DNA of 64,000 nucleotides from Candidatus Bathyarchaeia archaeon (lineage in GTDB: Archaea > Thermoproteota > Bathyarchaeia > Bathyarchaeales > Bathycorpusculaceae), in the NCBI GenBank assembly GCA_038873195.1, contig JAVZEV010000001.1, positions 400,490 to 464,489 on the forward strand. Direction: 5' to 3'. This document shows, one piece after another, positions 43,548-52,109 of the stretch; the first letter of the stretch is position 1, and every line of letters starts with the position of its first letter. The translations under genes and the position numbers were made by a program. Below the pieces are notes generated by a model, which saw nothing but the letters and a program-made list of their open reading frames with translations, searched no databases and had not been told where the DNA came from.

Positions 43548-44687
43548 ATGGAAGACATAGAAGAGATTCGCAAACAATTTCCAATAACAAAGAACAAAGT
43601 GTTTTTGAACCATGCTGCACAGTCGCCTCTTCCAAAACCAGTTGCTGATGCTCTTCGCAAATGCGTTGACGAATTCTCGAATTTCGGAGACACTTCGATT
43701 AAATGGAACGACGGCGGAAAGCCTTTCTTTGCGAAACTAATCGGTGCTAAACCAGAAGAAATTGCGCTTGTCGAAAACACTTCCATAGGATTGAATATAG
43801 CTGCAAACGTGCTCAGCTATCCGCGTGGCTCAAAAATTGTCACGACAGACTTGGAATATCCATCGGTGGTTTATCCTTGGCTGCGTAAGGGTTTAGACGT
43901 GAAAGTTGATTACGTGAAAAATGTGAATGGCAAAATCTTGCTCGAAGATGTGGAGAAAGCTGTTGACGATAAAACGATGGCAGTTGCAGTAAGCCACGTT
44001 GAATACGTAAACGGTTTTCGCCATGACTTGCGAGCTTTAAGCGAAATAGCTCATGAACACGGAGCCTACCTAATTGTTGACGCAATACAGTCAGTTGGCA
44101 CCATGCCAATAGATGTGAAGAAGGACGACGTGGACTTTTTGGCTACAGCATGTTACAAGTGGCTTCTAAGCCCTCCAGGAACTGGTTATCTTTACGTTAA
44201 AGAGGAGCTTATCGAAAAATTTGAGCCAACGTTTGTCGGTTGGGCAAGTGTAAAGCAAGAGATTTTCGAAACCGTAGATTTCTGGGACATTTGGAGTTTG
44301 AAACTTTCGGAAACTGCAAGCCGTTTTGAAGTTGGTTCACCGGGATTCATAAGCTTCACTGGCACAATGGAAGCCTTGAAGCTGCTATTGGAGTTTGGTG
44401 TGGAAAACGTTCAAGAGAGAATATTGAAGCTCACAGACCGCATAATTGAGGCTGTTAAAGATTTGGAGCTTAAACTTCAGACGCCAGAAGACCCCCAATA
44501 CCGCTCAGGCATAGTTAATTTCAAAATAGACAAGCCAAAGAAACTGACTGAAACGTTAAGGCAGAAGGGAATAGTTACCTCTGCAAGAGCTCGCGGATTA
44601 AGAGTTTCACCGCATTTCTACAATACTGAAGAGGAAATTGACAAGTTAATGGAAGAAGTCAAAAAATGGCTAAAGACAAACACATGA
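43548..44687 (+). CDS. Class V aminotransferase/cysteine-desulfurase-like PLP enzyme
   Basis: A 379-residue fold-type I PLP enzyme. FLNHAAQSPLPKPV opens it, then 'VSHVEYVNGFRHDL', LIVDAIQSVG (PLP-ring Asp) and 'ATACYKWLLSPPGTGYLYV' with the Schiff-base Lys. C-terminally, SARARGLRVSPHFYNTEEEID binds substrate carboxylate. It resembles SufS-like and isopenicillin-N-epimerase-like enzymes; the conserved active-site Cys loop of SufS is not evident, so desulfurase activity is uncertain. It overlaps the next HAD gene (ATGA). Confidence 0.82.
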   Translation: MEDIEEIRKQFPITKNKVFLNHAAQSPLPKPVADALRKCVDEFSNFGDTSIKWNDGGKPFFAKLIGAKPEEIALVENTSIGLNIAANVLSYPRGSKIVTTDLEYPSVVYPWLRKGLDVKVDYVKNVNGKILLEDVEKAVDDKTMAVAVSHVEYVNGFRHDLRALSEIAHEHGAYLIVDAIQSVGTMPIDVKKDDVDFLATACYKWLLSPPGTGYLYVKEELIEKFEPTFVGWASVKQEIFETVDFWDIWSLKLSETASRFEVGSPGFISFTGTMEALKLLLEFGVENVQERILKLTDRIIEAVKDLELKLQTPEDPQYRSGIVNFKIDKPKKLTETLRQKGIVTSARARGLRVSPHFYNTEEEIDKLMEEVKKWLKTNT

Positions 44688-45358
44688 CCGCAGTGCTATT
44701 CGATTTAGAAGATACACTAATTCAGACCCCATGGTCCAATTTTCAACATGTCAAAGAGTTTAGACGCAAAACAAGAGAGAAACTGATAGTGCTTGGCATT
44801 CCATCAAGTCTACTTGAAGGAATAGAACGCGCAACTCTTATGCGTAATAAAAGCTACGAGTATGCTGAGAAAAACTTTTCAAGAATCAAGAAAGAAAGGT
44901 TTCACCGTGAATTGGAAGAGTTTCTGAGCAAATACGAGTTAGAATCAGCAAAGAACTCGAAACTTTTTCCAGACGCCATTCCTACATTACAGGAATTGGA
45001 AAAGCTTGAATTGAAAATTGGTCTTGTAACCAATACTTCAGTAAAAGCCGTCAACATCGTCTTTGAGCTTCATGGTTTAGGAGAGTACTTTGATGTTATT
45101 GTAACAAGAGAGAAAGTGAAGCAGCTGAAACCTAATCCAGAAGGGATATTACTGGCTGTCAAAACGTTAGGAGTGAAGGAATTCTTTATGGTTGGCGACT
45201 TGCTTTTTGATGTGTTAGCCGCCAAAAACGCTAATGGAACAGCGATATTTGTTAAAAGAGACTTTCAAGAAAAAGATGAAGCGCCAGCAGATTACATTGT
45301 TCATTCTTTAAGGGAAATTCCAGCGATCATTCAAGAAAAATTAGCTGCAAGAGAATAA
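44684..45358 (+). CDS. HAD-superfamily hydrolase
   Basis: About 224 residues from ATG 44684, which overlaps the aminotransferase stop (ATGA); an in-frame ATG lies at 44666. Motifs: FDLEDTLIQT (motif I), LVTNTSVKA (II), KQLKPNPEGI (III), MVGDLLFDVLAAKNAN (IV). The second position of DxD is replaced by Glu-Asp (LEDT). Cap type as in phosphoglycolate phosphatase-like HADs. Coupled to the PLP enzyme, suggesting joint work on one pathway. Confidence 0.82.
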   Translation: MTAVLFDLEDTLIQTPWSNFQHVKEFRRKTREKLIVLGIPSSLLEGIERATLMRNKSYEYAEKNFSRIKKERFHRELEEFLSKYELESAKNSKLFPDAIPTLQELEKLELKIGLVTNTSVKAVNIVFELHGLGEYFDVIVTREKVKQLKPNPEGILLAVKTLGVKEFFMVGDLLFDVLAAKNANGTAIFVKRDFQEKDEAPADYIVHSLREIPAIIQEKLAARE

Positions 45359-45401
45359 ATGAAAAACTTGAAGAGACGCGCTGAATTAAAGTCTCAATGG
45401 C

Positions 45402-47858
45402 TTAATATTCACTAATGAAGCTTATTTCTGGTCTCTCTGGAATCTGTCTGCCTTTACCCTTTTCCGACAAAATCTCCATGTAAACGATTTTGCATGTTCC
45501 CGCAATGTCTTCCTTACTCTCGCTGAGTATTCTCGCGAATTCGCTTTTTCCAGCATAAAGTTTTAGCCTTTTTATTTGCGCGTTTAAGGGTTTTCTTTTC
45601 TCTGCCTTTTCACGTCTAATCTCAGTTATAACAGCCATCACCAGGTCTCCTTTCTTCTCAGAATCTTCATCTATAAGTTTCACATCTGGTGTTGGCCATG
45701 CTGTTAATTGCAAGCTTTTTTCGCCTACTTCGTCCTTGTAGATTGCGTCATAGATTTCCTCAGTAATGTGAGGCGAAATTGGAGCAAGAAGCTGAATTAC
45801 GCGGTAAAGAACATTATAAAGCGTTAATTGAACTGCTTTCCTCTTTTTTTCTCCGTAAACTTCTGGCTTGTAAAGCCTATCCTTCACAGCTTCAATGTAT
45901 TGGTCGCAGAACAAGTGCCATGTGAAGTTACGAATTTCTTCAAGGGCTATGTTGAATTGGCATTTTTCTAACGCTTCTGTTACTCGTTGCGTGAGTTTTT
46001 GAGCCTTGCTTAGAATCCATTTGTCCAGAAGTTGCAACTCGTACTCTTCGTTTTCTTTGTAATCTTCAAGTTGGCTGCTAACAAATTTTGCGGCGTTCCA
46101 GAGCTTAGTCAAGAAGCGTTTTCCATATTCAACATCAGGCCAACGGAATGGAATGTCTGAGCCTGTGGCTCCGCCGCCGGCAGCCCATTGTCTAGCGGCG
46201 TCTGTACCGTACTTGTCCAGCACGTCTGGAGCTGCAACATAGTTTTTCAATGATTTGCTCATTTTTCTGCCGTCAGAACCCAAAACCATACCATTAATTA
46301 AACAGCTTTTGTAGGGTTCCTCGTCAAACAAAGCCAAGTGTCTAACCATCAAATAGTAAGCCCAAGTTCGAATAATGTCTATTCCTGACGGGTGCAAGTC
46401 CGCCGGAAACAGTCTTCTCCAGTCTTCGCGGTCTGGCCAACCAGCATGCACGGCGCAGGAAATTGAAGAGTCCATCCATGTGTCGAAAACATCGCGTTCT
46501 GGAATGAATTCTTTGCCGCCGCATTTTGGGCACTTGTCTATTCGTGGTTTTTCGAGTTTCGGGTCTATCGGAACCCACTTTTCATCTGCTAAGATTACCT
46601 CGTTGCAGTTTTTGCAGTACCAAACGGGTATTGGTGTTCCGAAAACGCGTTGGCGGCTTATTACCCAGTCCCAGTCAAGCGAACGTGCCCAATCTATTAA
46701 GCGAATTTTCATGTAGTCCGGGTACCACGTGATTTGTTTTGCTTTTTCTTCAACTTTATCGGTTAGGATGCGTGTTTTCATGAACCATTGTTTGCGTTCA
46801 AGAATCTCCACTGGAGCGTCACATCTGTCGCATACGCCTATTTCCTGCTTTATCCGTTCAGTTTTCTCCAGCAATCCAGCGGCTTGAAGGTCTTTTACTA
46901 TGGCTTCTTTGGCTTTGTTTATTGTTAAGCCTGCGTATTTGCCGCCGTTCTCGTTTATGGTTCCATTCTCGTTCAAGAGTCCTATGACTGGAAGTTTGTG
47001 TTTGATTACGGTTTTCACGTCTTCTTTGTCGCCGTATGTACAAATCATCACAACGCCCGTGCCAAAGGATGGGTCAACGTTTTCGTCTGGGATTATCTCG
47101 ACTGTGCGGTTCACGATTGGCACTGTTATTTTTTTGCCTATGTGTTTGTTGAATCTGTCGTCTGACGGGTTGATTGCTACTGCTACGCATGCGGGTATGA
47201 ATTCTGGGCGTGTCGTGGCTATAAGCAGATGTTCACCGCTGTTTTCTAATGGAAATTTAATGTAGTGAAGTGTGCCTTCTCGTTCTTCATAATCCACTTC
47301 TGCATCTGCTATTGCTGTCTCGCAGCGAGGACACCAGTTCACCGGGTGCGTTCCTTGGTACATGAAGCCTTTTTTATGGAGAATTATGAAACTCAATTGG
47401 GTGCGTCTCCAGTAGTCCGGGTTCATCGTGCGGTATTCCGTCGTCCAATCCACGCTGCATCCTAAGCGTATCACACCTTCCTTCATCATCGCAATGTATT
47501 TTTCAACAAGCTCTTCACACCATTTCCGAAACTTGTCCGGAGGCACGTCCCTCTTTCTGACTTTATGCTCTCTCTCCACTTGAACCTCTATGCCCAAGCC
47601 ATGGCAGTCCCATCCTTGCGGAAAATAAACGTTGTAGCCTCTCATGCGTTTGTATCTGGCAACTATGTCGAAATATGTCCAGTTTAACACGTTTCCCATG
47701 TGAAACTCGCCCGAAGGATACGGCGGCGGAGTGTCAATGCTGAAAATTGGACGTTTCGTGTCTTTCCAGTCAAAACGATAAACACCCATTTCTTCCCATT
47801 TCTCTTGCCACTTCCGCTCAATCTTGATGATGTCAAATTCTTTAGGCAAAGGCTTCAT
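45402..47858 (-). CDS. valS: Valyl-tRNA synthetase
   Basis: A class I synthetase of about 818 residues from ATG 47858, charging tRNA-Val. HIGH: HMGN within 'PPYPSGEFHMGNVLN', KMSKS: GRKMSKSLKNY (near 520), editing-domain motif, and zinc-type CDRCDAP and CPKCGGK pairs. The usual C-terminal coiled coil is short, as in archaeal ValS. The N-terminus could extend to TTG 47876. A TPP riboswitch gene stands divergently 70 bases upstream. Confidence 0.96.
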   Translation of the reverse strand: MKPLPKEFDIIKIERKWQEKWEEMGVYRFDWKDTKRPIFSIDTPPPYPSGEFHMGNVLNWTYFDIVARYKRMRGYNVYFPQGWDCHGLGIEVQVEREHKVRKRDVPPDKFRKWCEELVEKYIAMMKEGVIRLGCSVDWTTEYRTMNPDYWRRTQLSFIILHKKGFMYQGTHPVNWCPRCETAIADAEVDYEEREGTLHYIKFPLENSGEHLLIATTRPEFIPACVAVAINPSDDRFNKHIGKKITVPIVNRTVEIIPDENVDPSFGTGVVMICTYGDKEDVKTVIKHKLPVIGLLNENGTINENGGKYAGLTINKAKEAIVKDLQAAGLLEKTERIKQEIGVCDRCDAPVEILERKQWFMKTRILTDKVEEKAKQITWYPDYMKIRLIDWARSLDWDWVISRQRVFGTPIPVWYCKNCNEVILADEKWVPIDPKLEKPRIDKCPKCGGKEFIPERDVFDTWMDSSISCAVHAGWPDREDWRRLFPADLHPSGIDIIRTWAYYLMVRHLALFDEEPYKSCLINGMVLGSDGRKMSKSLKNYVAAPDVLDKYGTDAARQWAAGGGATGSDIPFRWPDVEYGKRFLTKLWNAAKFVSSQLEDYKENEEYELQLLDKWILSKAQKLTQRVTEALEKCQFNIALEEIRNFTWHLFCDQYIEAVKDRLYKPEVYGEKKRKAVQLTLYNVLYRVIQLLAPISPHITEEIYDAIYKDEVGEKSLQLTAWPTPDVKLIDEDSEKKGDLVMAVITEIRREKAEKRKPLNAQIKRLKLYAGKSEFARILSESKEDIAGTCKIVYMEILSEKGKGRQIPERPEISFISEY

Positions 47859-47929
47859 GTTGCAACATCCCAACACGCGCTAACTTTAGGAAAAATAAAT
47901 ATACAACTAAATAACATTATCCCCCGCAA

Positions 47930-48021
47930 GGTTTAGGGGAGCTGGGAACATGACCTGGCTGAGAGGACGGCTGAAAGCTGTCGACCCTTAGAACCTGATC
48001 CAGGTAATACTGGCGGAGGGA
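47930..48021 (+). promoter_or_regulatory. TPP (thi-box) riboswitch of thiT
   Basis: Classic THI-element blocks in order: GGGGAGCTGGG, CTGAGAGGACGG, GACCCTTAGAACCTGATC and CAGGTAATACTGGCGGAGGG. The P2-type pairing GGGG with CCC and the CCAG/CTGG stem are present, and the thiT ribosome binding site (GGAGGG at about 48014-48020) lies at the 3' end of the aptamer. An upstream CCCCC run (47930-47935) could pair with it. Thiamine pyrophosphate binding should reduce translation of thiT. Confidence 0.93.
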
Positions 48022-48027
48022 AAAAAC

Positions 48028-48552
48028 ATGAAAGAAAGTAAAGCTACGTCTTCAACTAAAATAATTGCGGAAGTTGTAAGTTTTGTTGCTTTGGCAACTG
48101 CGTTGAGCTACATTAAAGTGTTCAGTCTTCCACAAGGCGGCTCTGTGACTGCTGGTTCAATGGTGCCAATTCTTTGGTTAGCATTGAGAAGAGGAGCGAA
48201 GGTAGGCTTGTTTGCAGCGGTGGTTTATGGTCTTGTGCAGTTAGCGGTTGAGCCATTCATATACCACCCAGCTCAAGTGCTACTGGATTACCCCATAGCT
48301 TTTGGCATGCTTGGATTGGCTGGTTTCTTCCAAAATCGCCCGTTTGTCGGTGTCAACGTGGGCATATGGGGACGTTTCCTAGCGCATTTCATTTCAGGCG
48401 TGATTTTCTTCGGCAGTTACGCACCAGAAGGAATGTCTCCAATAGTATACTCAGCAGTCTACAATGGAGGGTACATATTACCAGAGCTTGCAATAAGCAT
48501 CTACATAGTTTATCTCTTGCAAGAAAGCAAGTTGCTGAAAATATTTCTATGA
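48028..48552 (+). CDS. thiT: ThiT-like thiamine ECF transporter S component
   Basis: A 174-residue membrane protein with five to six helices: FSLPQGGSVTAGSMVPILWLALRRG and 'VYGLVQLAVEP' are ThiT signatures (the thiamine-contact GGSVT/ALRRG region). As an S component it would need an ECF ATPase/T module encoded elsewhere. The TPP riboswitch directly in front supports thiamine uptake. It probably runs on into the following KaiC-like gene 13 bases downstream. Confidence 0.92.
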   Translation: MKESKATSSTKIIAEVVSFVALATALSYIKVFSLPQGGSVTAGSMVPILWLALRRGAKVGLFAAVVYGLVQLAVEPFIYHPAQVLLDYPIAFGMLGLAGFFQNRPFVGVNVGIWGRFLAHFISGVIFFGSYAPEGMSPIVYSAVYNGGYILPELAISIYIVYLLQESKLLKIFL

Positions 48553-48565
48553 GAGCGAGCTCCAA

Positions 48566-49276
48566 ATGGTGAAGCTGAAGACTGGGATTAAGGGCTTTGA
48601 TGATTTGATAGGTGGCGGCATCGAGTCTGGCTCGCGCAACATTCTTTATGGTCCACCAGGAACAGGAAAAACTGTTTTTGCAATGCAGTTTCTTTGGCAA
48701 GGATTAAAGGAAGGCGAAACTGTTGCTTATGATGTCATGGATAAACCGTTTCCACGTTTGATAGCTTACTTCAAATCTTTCGGATGGAACATTGAACCCT
48801 ACATTGACAAAGGCAAATTCATCGCAATACAAGCCTTCCCACATTTTGAGCCTTACCCGAAAGACCCTCGAGTAATATATTTTAGCTTGGACGACTTCGA
48901 AGAGATGAAACGCATAGACAAGCTGATTTCCGAAAAAAGGGTGGCACGATTTGCTGCCGGAGACTTCAGCGAACAACTCTTCGCCTTGTACGACTTGAAA
49001 TATATGGAGCCTGTTGAAGATTGGACGATTAACTGGTGTCACTACGACAACATTGTTAACATCGACATAATGACAGCAGCCACCCAAAAGGACATTGCAA
49101 CTCAACGCGCCACAGACTTAGACTTGAACAAAGCCCACAACATTTTCTACTTCAGATTTAACGAGGAAAAATGCCAGCGAGAACTTCGCATAGTCAAAAT
49201 GGAAGGATGCCATCATCCTCTTGAATGGATTCCCTTCAAAATAACAAGCAAAGGAATTGAACTGTTAAGAAAATAA
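48566..49276 (+). CDS. KaiC/RadA-superfamily ATPase
   Basis: A 236-residue KaiC-like P-loop ATPase. It has the opening TGIKGFDDLIGGGIESGS, a Walker A GPPGTGKTVFAMQFL and a predicted Walker-B-like strand later. Single-domain KaiC relatives are numerous in archaea and mostly uncharacterised. The Walker B aspartate is not in the canonical position that I can see. Between thiT and the HypE-like gene. Confidence 0.72.
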   Translation: MVKLKTGIKGFDDLIGGGIESGSRNILYGPPGTGKTVFAMQFLWQGLKEGETVAYDVMDKPFPRLIAYFKSFGWNIEPYIDKGKFIAIQAFPHFEPYPKDPRVIYFSLDDFEEMKRIDKLISEKRVARFAAGDFSEQLFALYDLKYMEPVEDWTINWCHYDNIVNIDIMTAATQKDIATQRATDLDLNKAHNIFYFRFNEEKCQRELRIVKMEGCHHPLEWIPFKITSKGIELLRK

Positions 49277-49294
49277 CTGGATTTGTTGGAAAAA

Positions 49295-50296
49295 ATGGGC
49301 AAGCTAGCAACCGAAGAGTTGAAGAGACTTCTAAGCTGTATTAAAAAAGACTTGCGAGTTATTGTTCCGCCTTTACCAGGATTTGATTCAGGCGTACACT
49401 TACTAGACGATAAGTATTTAGTTGTCTCAACTGACCCGTGCATTGGCGTTCCAGAGAAATGGTTCGGATGGTTGCTGGTGCATTACGCGGCTTCTGACGT
49501 GGCGCTCTTCGGAGCGAAACCAGAATTCTGCACAATAAACCTTCTAGGTGCATCATCAACAAAACCCGAAACTTTCTACAACATTATGAGCCAAGCCTGC
49601 AAAGCGGCTGACGAGCTAAAAATAGCTGTTGTAACAGGACATACAGGAACCTACCAAGGACTGTCAACGCTTGTTGGCGTTTGCACAGCATATGGAACAA
49701 TAGAAAAAGAAAAGCTAATCACTCCCGGCGGCGCTAAACCAGAAGACCATATTTTATGCGTCAAACCAATCGGTTTAGAAATAGCAGTAAACTTTGCATT
49801 GACACACAAAGCGCTGGCTGAAAGACTTTTTGGAGAGACAAGAACAAGAGAACTCTCAGAACTTGTCACAACGCAGAGTTGCGTTAAAGAGGCGTTAATA
49901 CTTTCCGAAATTGGCGGCGTACACGCCATGCATGATGCTACTGAAGGCGGGTTAACTGCAGCGTTAAATGAGATGGCGGAAGCGTCAAAAGTCGGTTTCA
50001 AAATAAATTTCGAAAAAATTCCAATAAAAAATGAAGTCAAAACGTTATGCGAATGGTTTAAGCTATCAGATGAACAAATGCTTTCAATGTCTTCAACAGG
50101 CACGATACTAGTGGCTGTTAGTCCCGAGGCAAAAGACAAAGTTCAGAAGGAACTGCTTGCAAAGGGTATTGAAGCAAATTTTCTGGGAATATTCACTAAA
50201 AAACCACGCAGCATCCTTGTTAAAGATGGAAAAGAAATGCCGTTTCCGAGAAAGGCTGACGACCCTTATGAGAGAATTCTTTCTGGAAAAGTGTAG
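49295..50296 (+). CDS. AIR synthase-related protein (HypE/ThiL-like)
   Basis: About 333 residues from ATG 49295 (open to TTG 49283). PurM/HypE/ThiL/SelD fold: 'STDPCIGVPEKW' near 48, 'GAKPEFCTINLLG', then 'VTGHTGTYQG' and HAMHDATEGGLTAALNEMA, the glycine-rich ATP site. Methanogens have related proteins of unknown function near the C1 pathway genes. It could make a phosphorylated thiamine or a carbamoyl-nickel intermediate; neither is shown. The end overlaps convergent fdhD by 31 bases. Confidence 0.82.
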   Translation: MGKLATEELKRLLSCIKKDLRVIVPPLPGFDSGVHLLDDKYLVVSTDPCIGVPEKWFGWLLVHYAASDVALFGAKPEFCTINLLGASSTKPETFYNIMSQACKAADELKIAVVTGHTGTYQGLSTLVGVCTAYGTIEKEKLITPGGAKPEDHILCVKPIGLEIAVNFALTHKALAERLFGETRTRELSELVTTQSCVKEALILSEIGGVHAMHDATEGGLTAALNEMAEASKVGFKINFEKIPIKNEVKTLCEWFKLSDEQMLSMSSTGTILVAVSPEAKDKVQKELLAKGIEANFLGIFTKKPRSILVKDGKEMPFPRKADDPYERILSGKV

Positions 50297-51042
50297 ATAT
50301 TCATGCGTTTTCCGCGAACAAACCCTATCAAAGTCAAGTCTGCATTCTTGGCAACAGCGATTCCAGAGTCTAAAGCAGCAGCCAATGAAGCCACTATTGG
50401 TAAACCCGCTTTTGCCGCTTTAAAAACCATATCACCTGTTAATCGTCCGCTCAGGGCGAGAAAACAATCGCTAGAATCAATCTTGTTTAGAGCGACAGAG
50501 CCTATTACTTTGTCGACTGCGTTGTGGCGTCCAACGTCCTCAGCAAATGCCACGAGAACTCCGTCTTTTTTGTAAATCGCTGCAGCGTGTGTTCCGCCAG
50601 TTTTTCTAAAAGTCTCAGCCGTAAAGTTTAGGTTTCTTACGCACTCAAGGATTGTTTCAGCTTTAACCTTCAAATTTGACTTTATTTTTGGAAGTTTCTT
50701 GGAAGGTTGGTATGGACCAACACATGCAGAGAGAATTATGCGTGAAAAATGTTGAGAAAGCTTCAGTCTCTTTTCTAAGTCTATGTTTGGTTTTAGTTTA
50801 ACATGGCAGACATTTTTTTCCTTGATATCTATGCTCTGGATTTCATCAATTGATTTTATGATGCCTTCGGTTAATAGATGACCAACTGCTAATTCTTTGA
50901 GGTTTGTTGGAGAACAGTAAATAGTCGCATAATGGGTTTTGTTTATGAATATGGGCAAAGGTTTTTCTTCTGCAACATAATCCTTCAGTTTTTGAGCTTT
51001 TTTTGTTGAAACGTCAACTTTAACGATTTCAACCTCGCGCAC
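50266..51042 (-). CDS. fdhD: FdhD-like sulfurtransferase for Mo/W-bis-MGD enzymes
   Basis: A 258-residue FdhD family protein that carries sulfur to the Mo/W-bisMGD of formate dehydrogenase. Seen are 'PTNLKELAVGHLLTEGI', 'GGTHAAAIYKKDG', FAEDVGRHNAVDKVIG and 'SGRLTGDMVFKAAKAGLPIVAS'. Characterised FdhD proteins carry a CxxC loop; here I see SACVGPY with one Cys only, so the transfer mechanism may differ. A likely client is the FwdB-type enzyme encoded downstream. Confidence 0.9.
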   Translation of the reverse strand: MREVEIVKVDVSTKKAQKLKDYVAEEKPLPIFINKTHYATIYCSPTNLKELAVGHLLTEGIIKSIDEIQSIDIKEKNVCHVKLKPNIDLEKRLKLSQHFSRIILSACVGPYQPSKKLPKIKSNLKVKAETILECVRNLNFTAETFRKTGGTHAAAIYKKDGVLVAFAEDVGRHNAVDKVIGSVALNKIDSSDCFLALSGRLTGDMVFKAAKAGLPIVASLAAALDSGIAVAKNADLTLIGFVRGKRMNIYTFPERILS

Positions 51043-51057
51043 TTTAACCAGTCTCTC

Positions 51058-51936
51058 CTATTTTTTCAATTCTGACACGACGAACTTGACAATTTCGTCT
51101 GCAATGTTAACTTTTGTAATTGATTGCAGTCCTCTCCATCCTGGTTGACTGTTAACTTCCACAACTAAAGGTCCTCTTGGACTTTCTAGAATGTCCACGC
51201 CCGCAATCTTACATTCAATGAGTTGTGCGGATTTAACTGCCATATCCTCAAGCGTCTTCTCAAGCTCGACAGATAATGGCTGAGCGCCTTGACTGTAATT
51301 TGTTTTCCAACTGTTCGCAACACGACGCATAGCGGCAACCACGCGGTTGCCAACAACAAAAACGCGAATGTCCGAAAAGCCATGGTGCACAAACTCTTGA
51401 AGATATATCACGCCGTGATAAAACGTTATGTTTCGGAAAACTGTGTGCGCAATTTCCGCGTCTGTAACTCGAGTGGAGCCTATGCCTCTTGAACCGAAAA
51501 GTGGCTTGACAACCACGTCTCCGCCAAGCTCATTAAAAGCCTTCAAAGCTTCGTCAACGCTTTCGGTAACGGTTGTGCGTGGAACGGGTATGTCGTTTTC
51601 TTCCAAAATTGCGAGAATGTCGTATTTGTCGACGCAGTGTTCGATTGCTTCGGGCGGATTTACCACGTACATGCCTAAGCGTTGAAGCCTATAAAGCATG
51701 TCCATTCTGAAAACTAGTTCTTCTAGTGAGCCTCTTCCAATTGGACGAACTATTAGTGCGTTTAGTTCTTCTAGAAGGTTGACGTTAGCGAGGTTTATGT
51801 ATGGTTTGTATCCGACGCGAGCGGCTAACCGTGGAAAACTAAAGCATAAGTGAGGAATGTTGTGTCTGGCTAGTGCTTCTCTAAGCTGCGTTGAACTCCA
51901 CGAGTTTCTATTTCGCGTTACAACTCCAATCTTCAA
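51058..51936 (-). CDS. RimK-type ATP-grasp ligase, MptN/CofF-like
   Basis: A 292-residue ATP-grasp enzyme. Signatures include ALIVRPIGRGSLEELVFRMD-type start (about 62-80), 'NPPEAIEHCVDKY', KPLFGSRGIG and the C-terminal VVEVNSQPGWRGLQ. The IGRGS and NPPEAIE blocks are of the archaeal MptN/CofF subgroup, which adds alpha-L-glutamate to tetrahydromethanopterin or F420. Given mch and fwd genes close by, MptN is the better guess, but the two cannot be told apart here. It lies 15 bases upstream of fdhD. Confidence 0.78.
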   Translation of the reverse strand: MKIGVVTRNRNSWSSTQLREALARHNIPHLCFSFPRLAARVGYKPYINLANVNLLEELNALIVRPIGRGSLEELVFRMDMLYRLQRLGMYVVNPPEAIEHCVDKYDILAILEENDIPVPRTTVTESVDEALKAFNELGGDVVVKPLFGSRGIGSTRVTDAEIAHTVFRNITFYHGVIYLQEFVHHGFSDIRVFVVGNRVVAAMRRVANSWKTNYSQGAQPLSVELEKTLEDMAVKSAQLIECKIAGVDILESPRGPLVVEVNSQPGWRGLQSITKVNIADEIVKFVVSELKK

Positions 51937-52109
51937 AAACGAACCTTCTCAAGTTTAAATTCTTAAAAGATGCTACGGGACTGTATTCTTAAAGTTTCCG
52001 TGTAAAAAATGTTGGCGCACATTATTAGGGCTATCTGCTTAAATTTGCACTCGCGCATAGTTAAACCTGTCACATTTGGCGGCGTGAGAGACATAGAGAG
52101 AAACTTCCA

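Noticed and set aside
49651-50139. Minus-strand frame of 162 codons opposite the AIR-synthase-related gene
   Set aside because: Antisense of conserved glycine-rich enzyme blocks; no SD and no recognisable protein.
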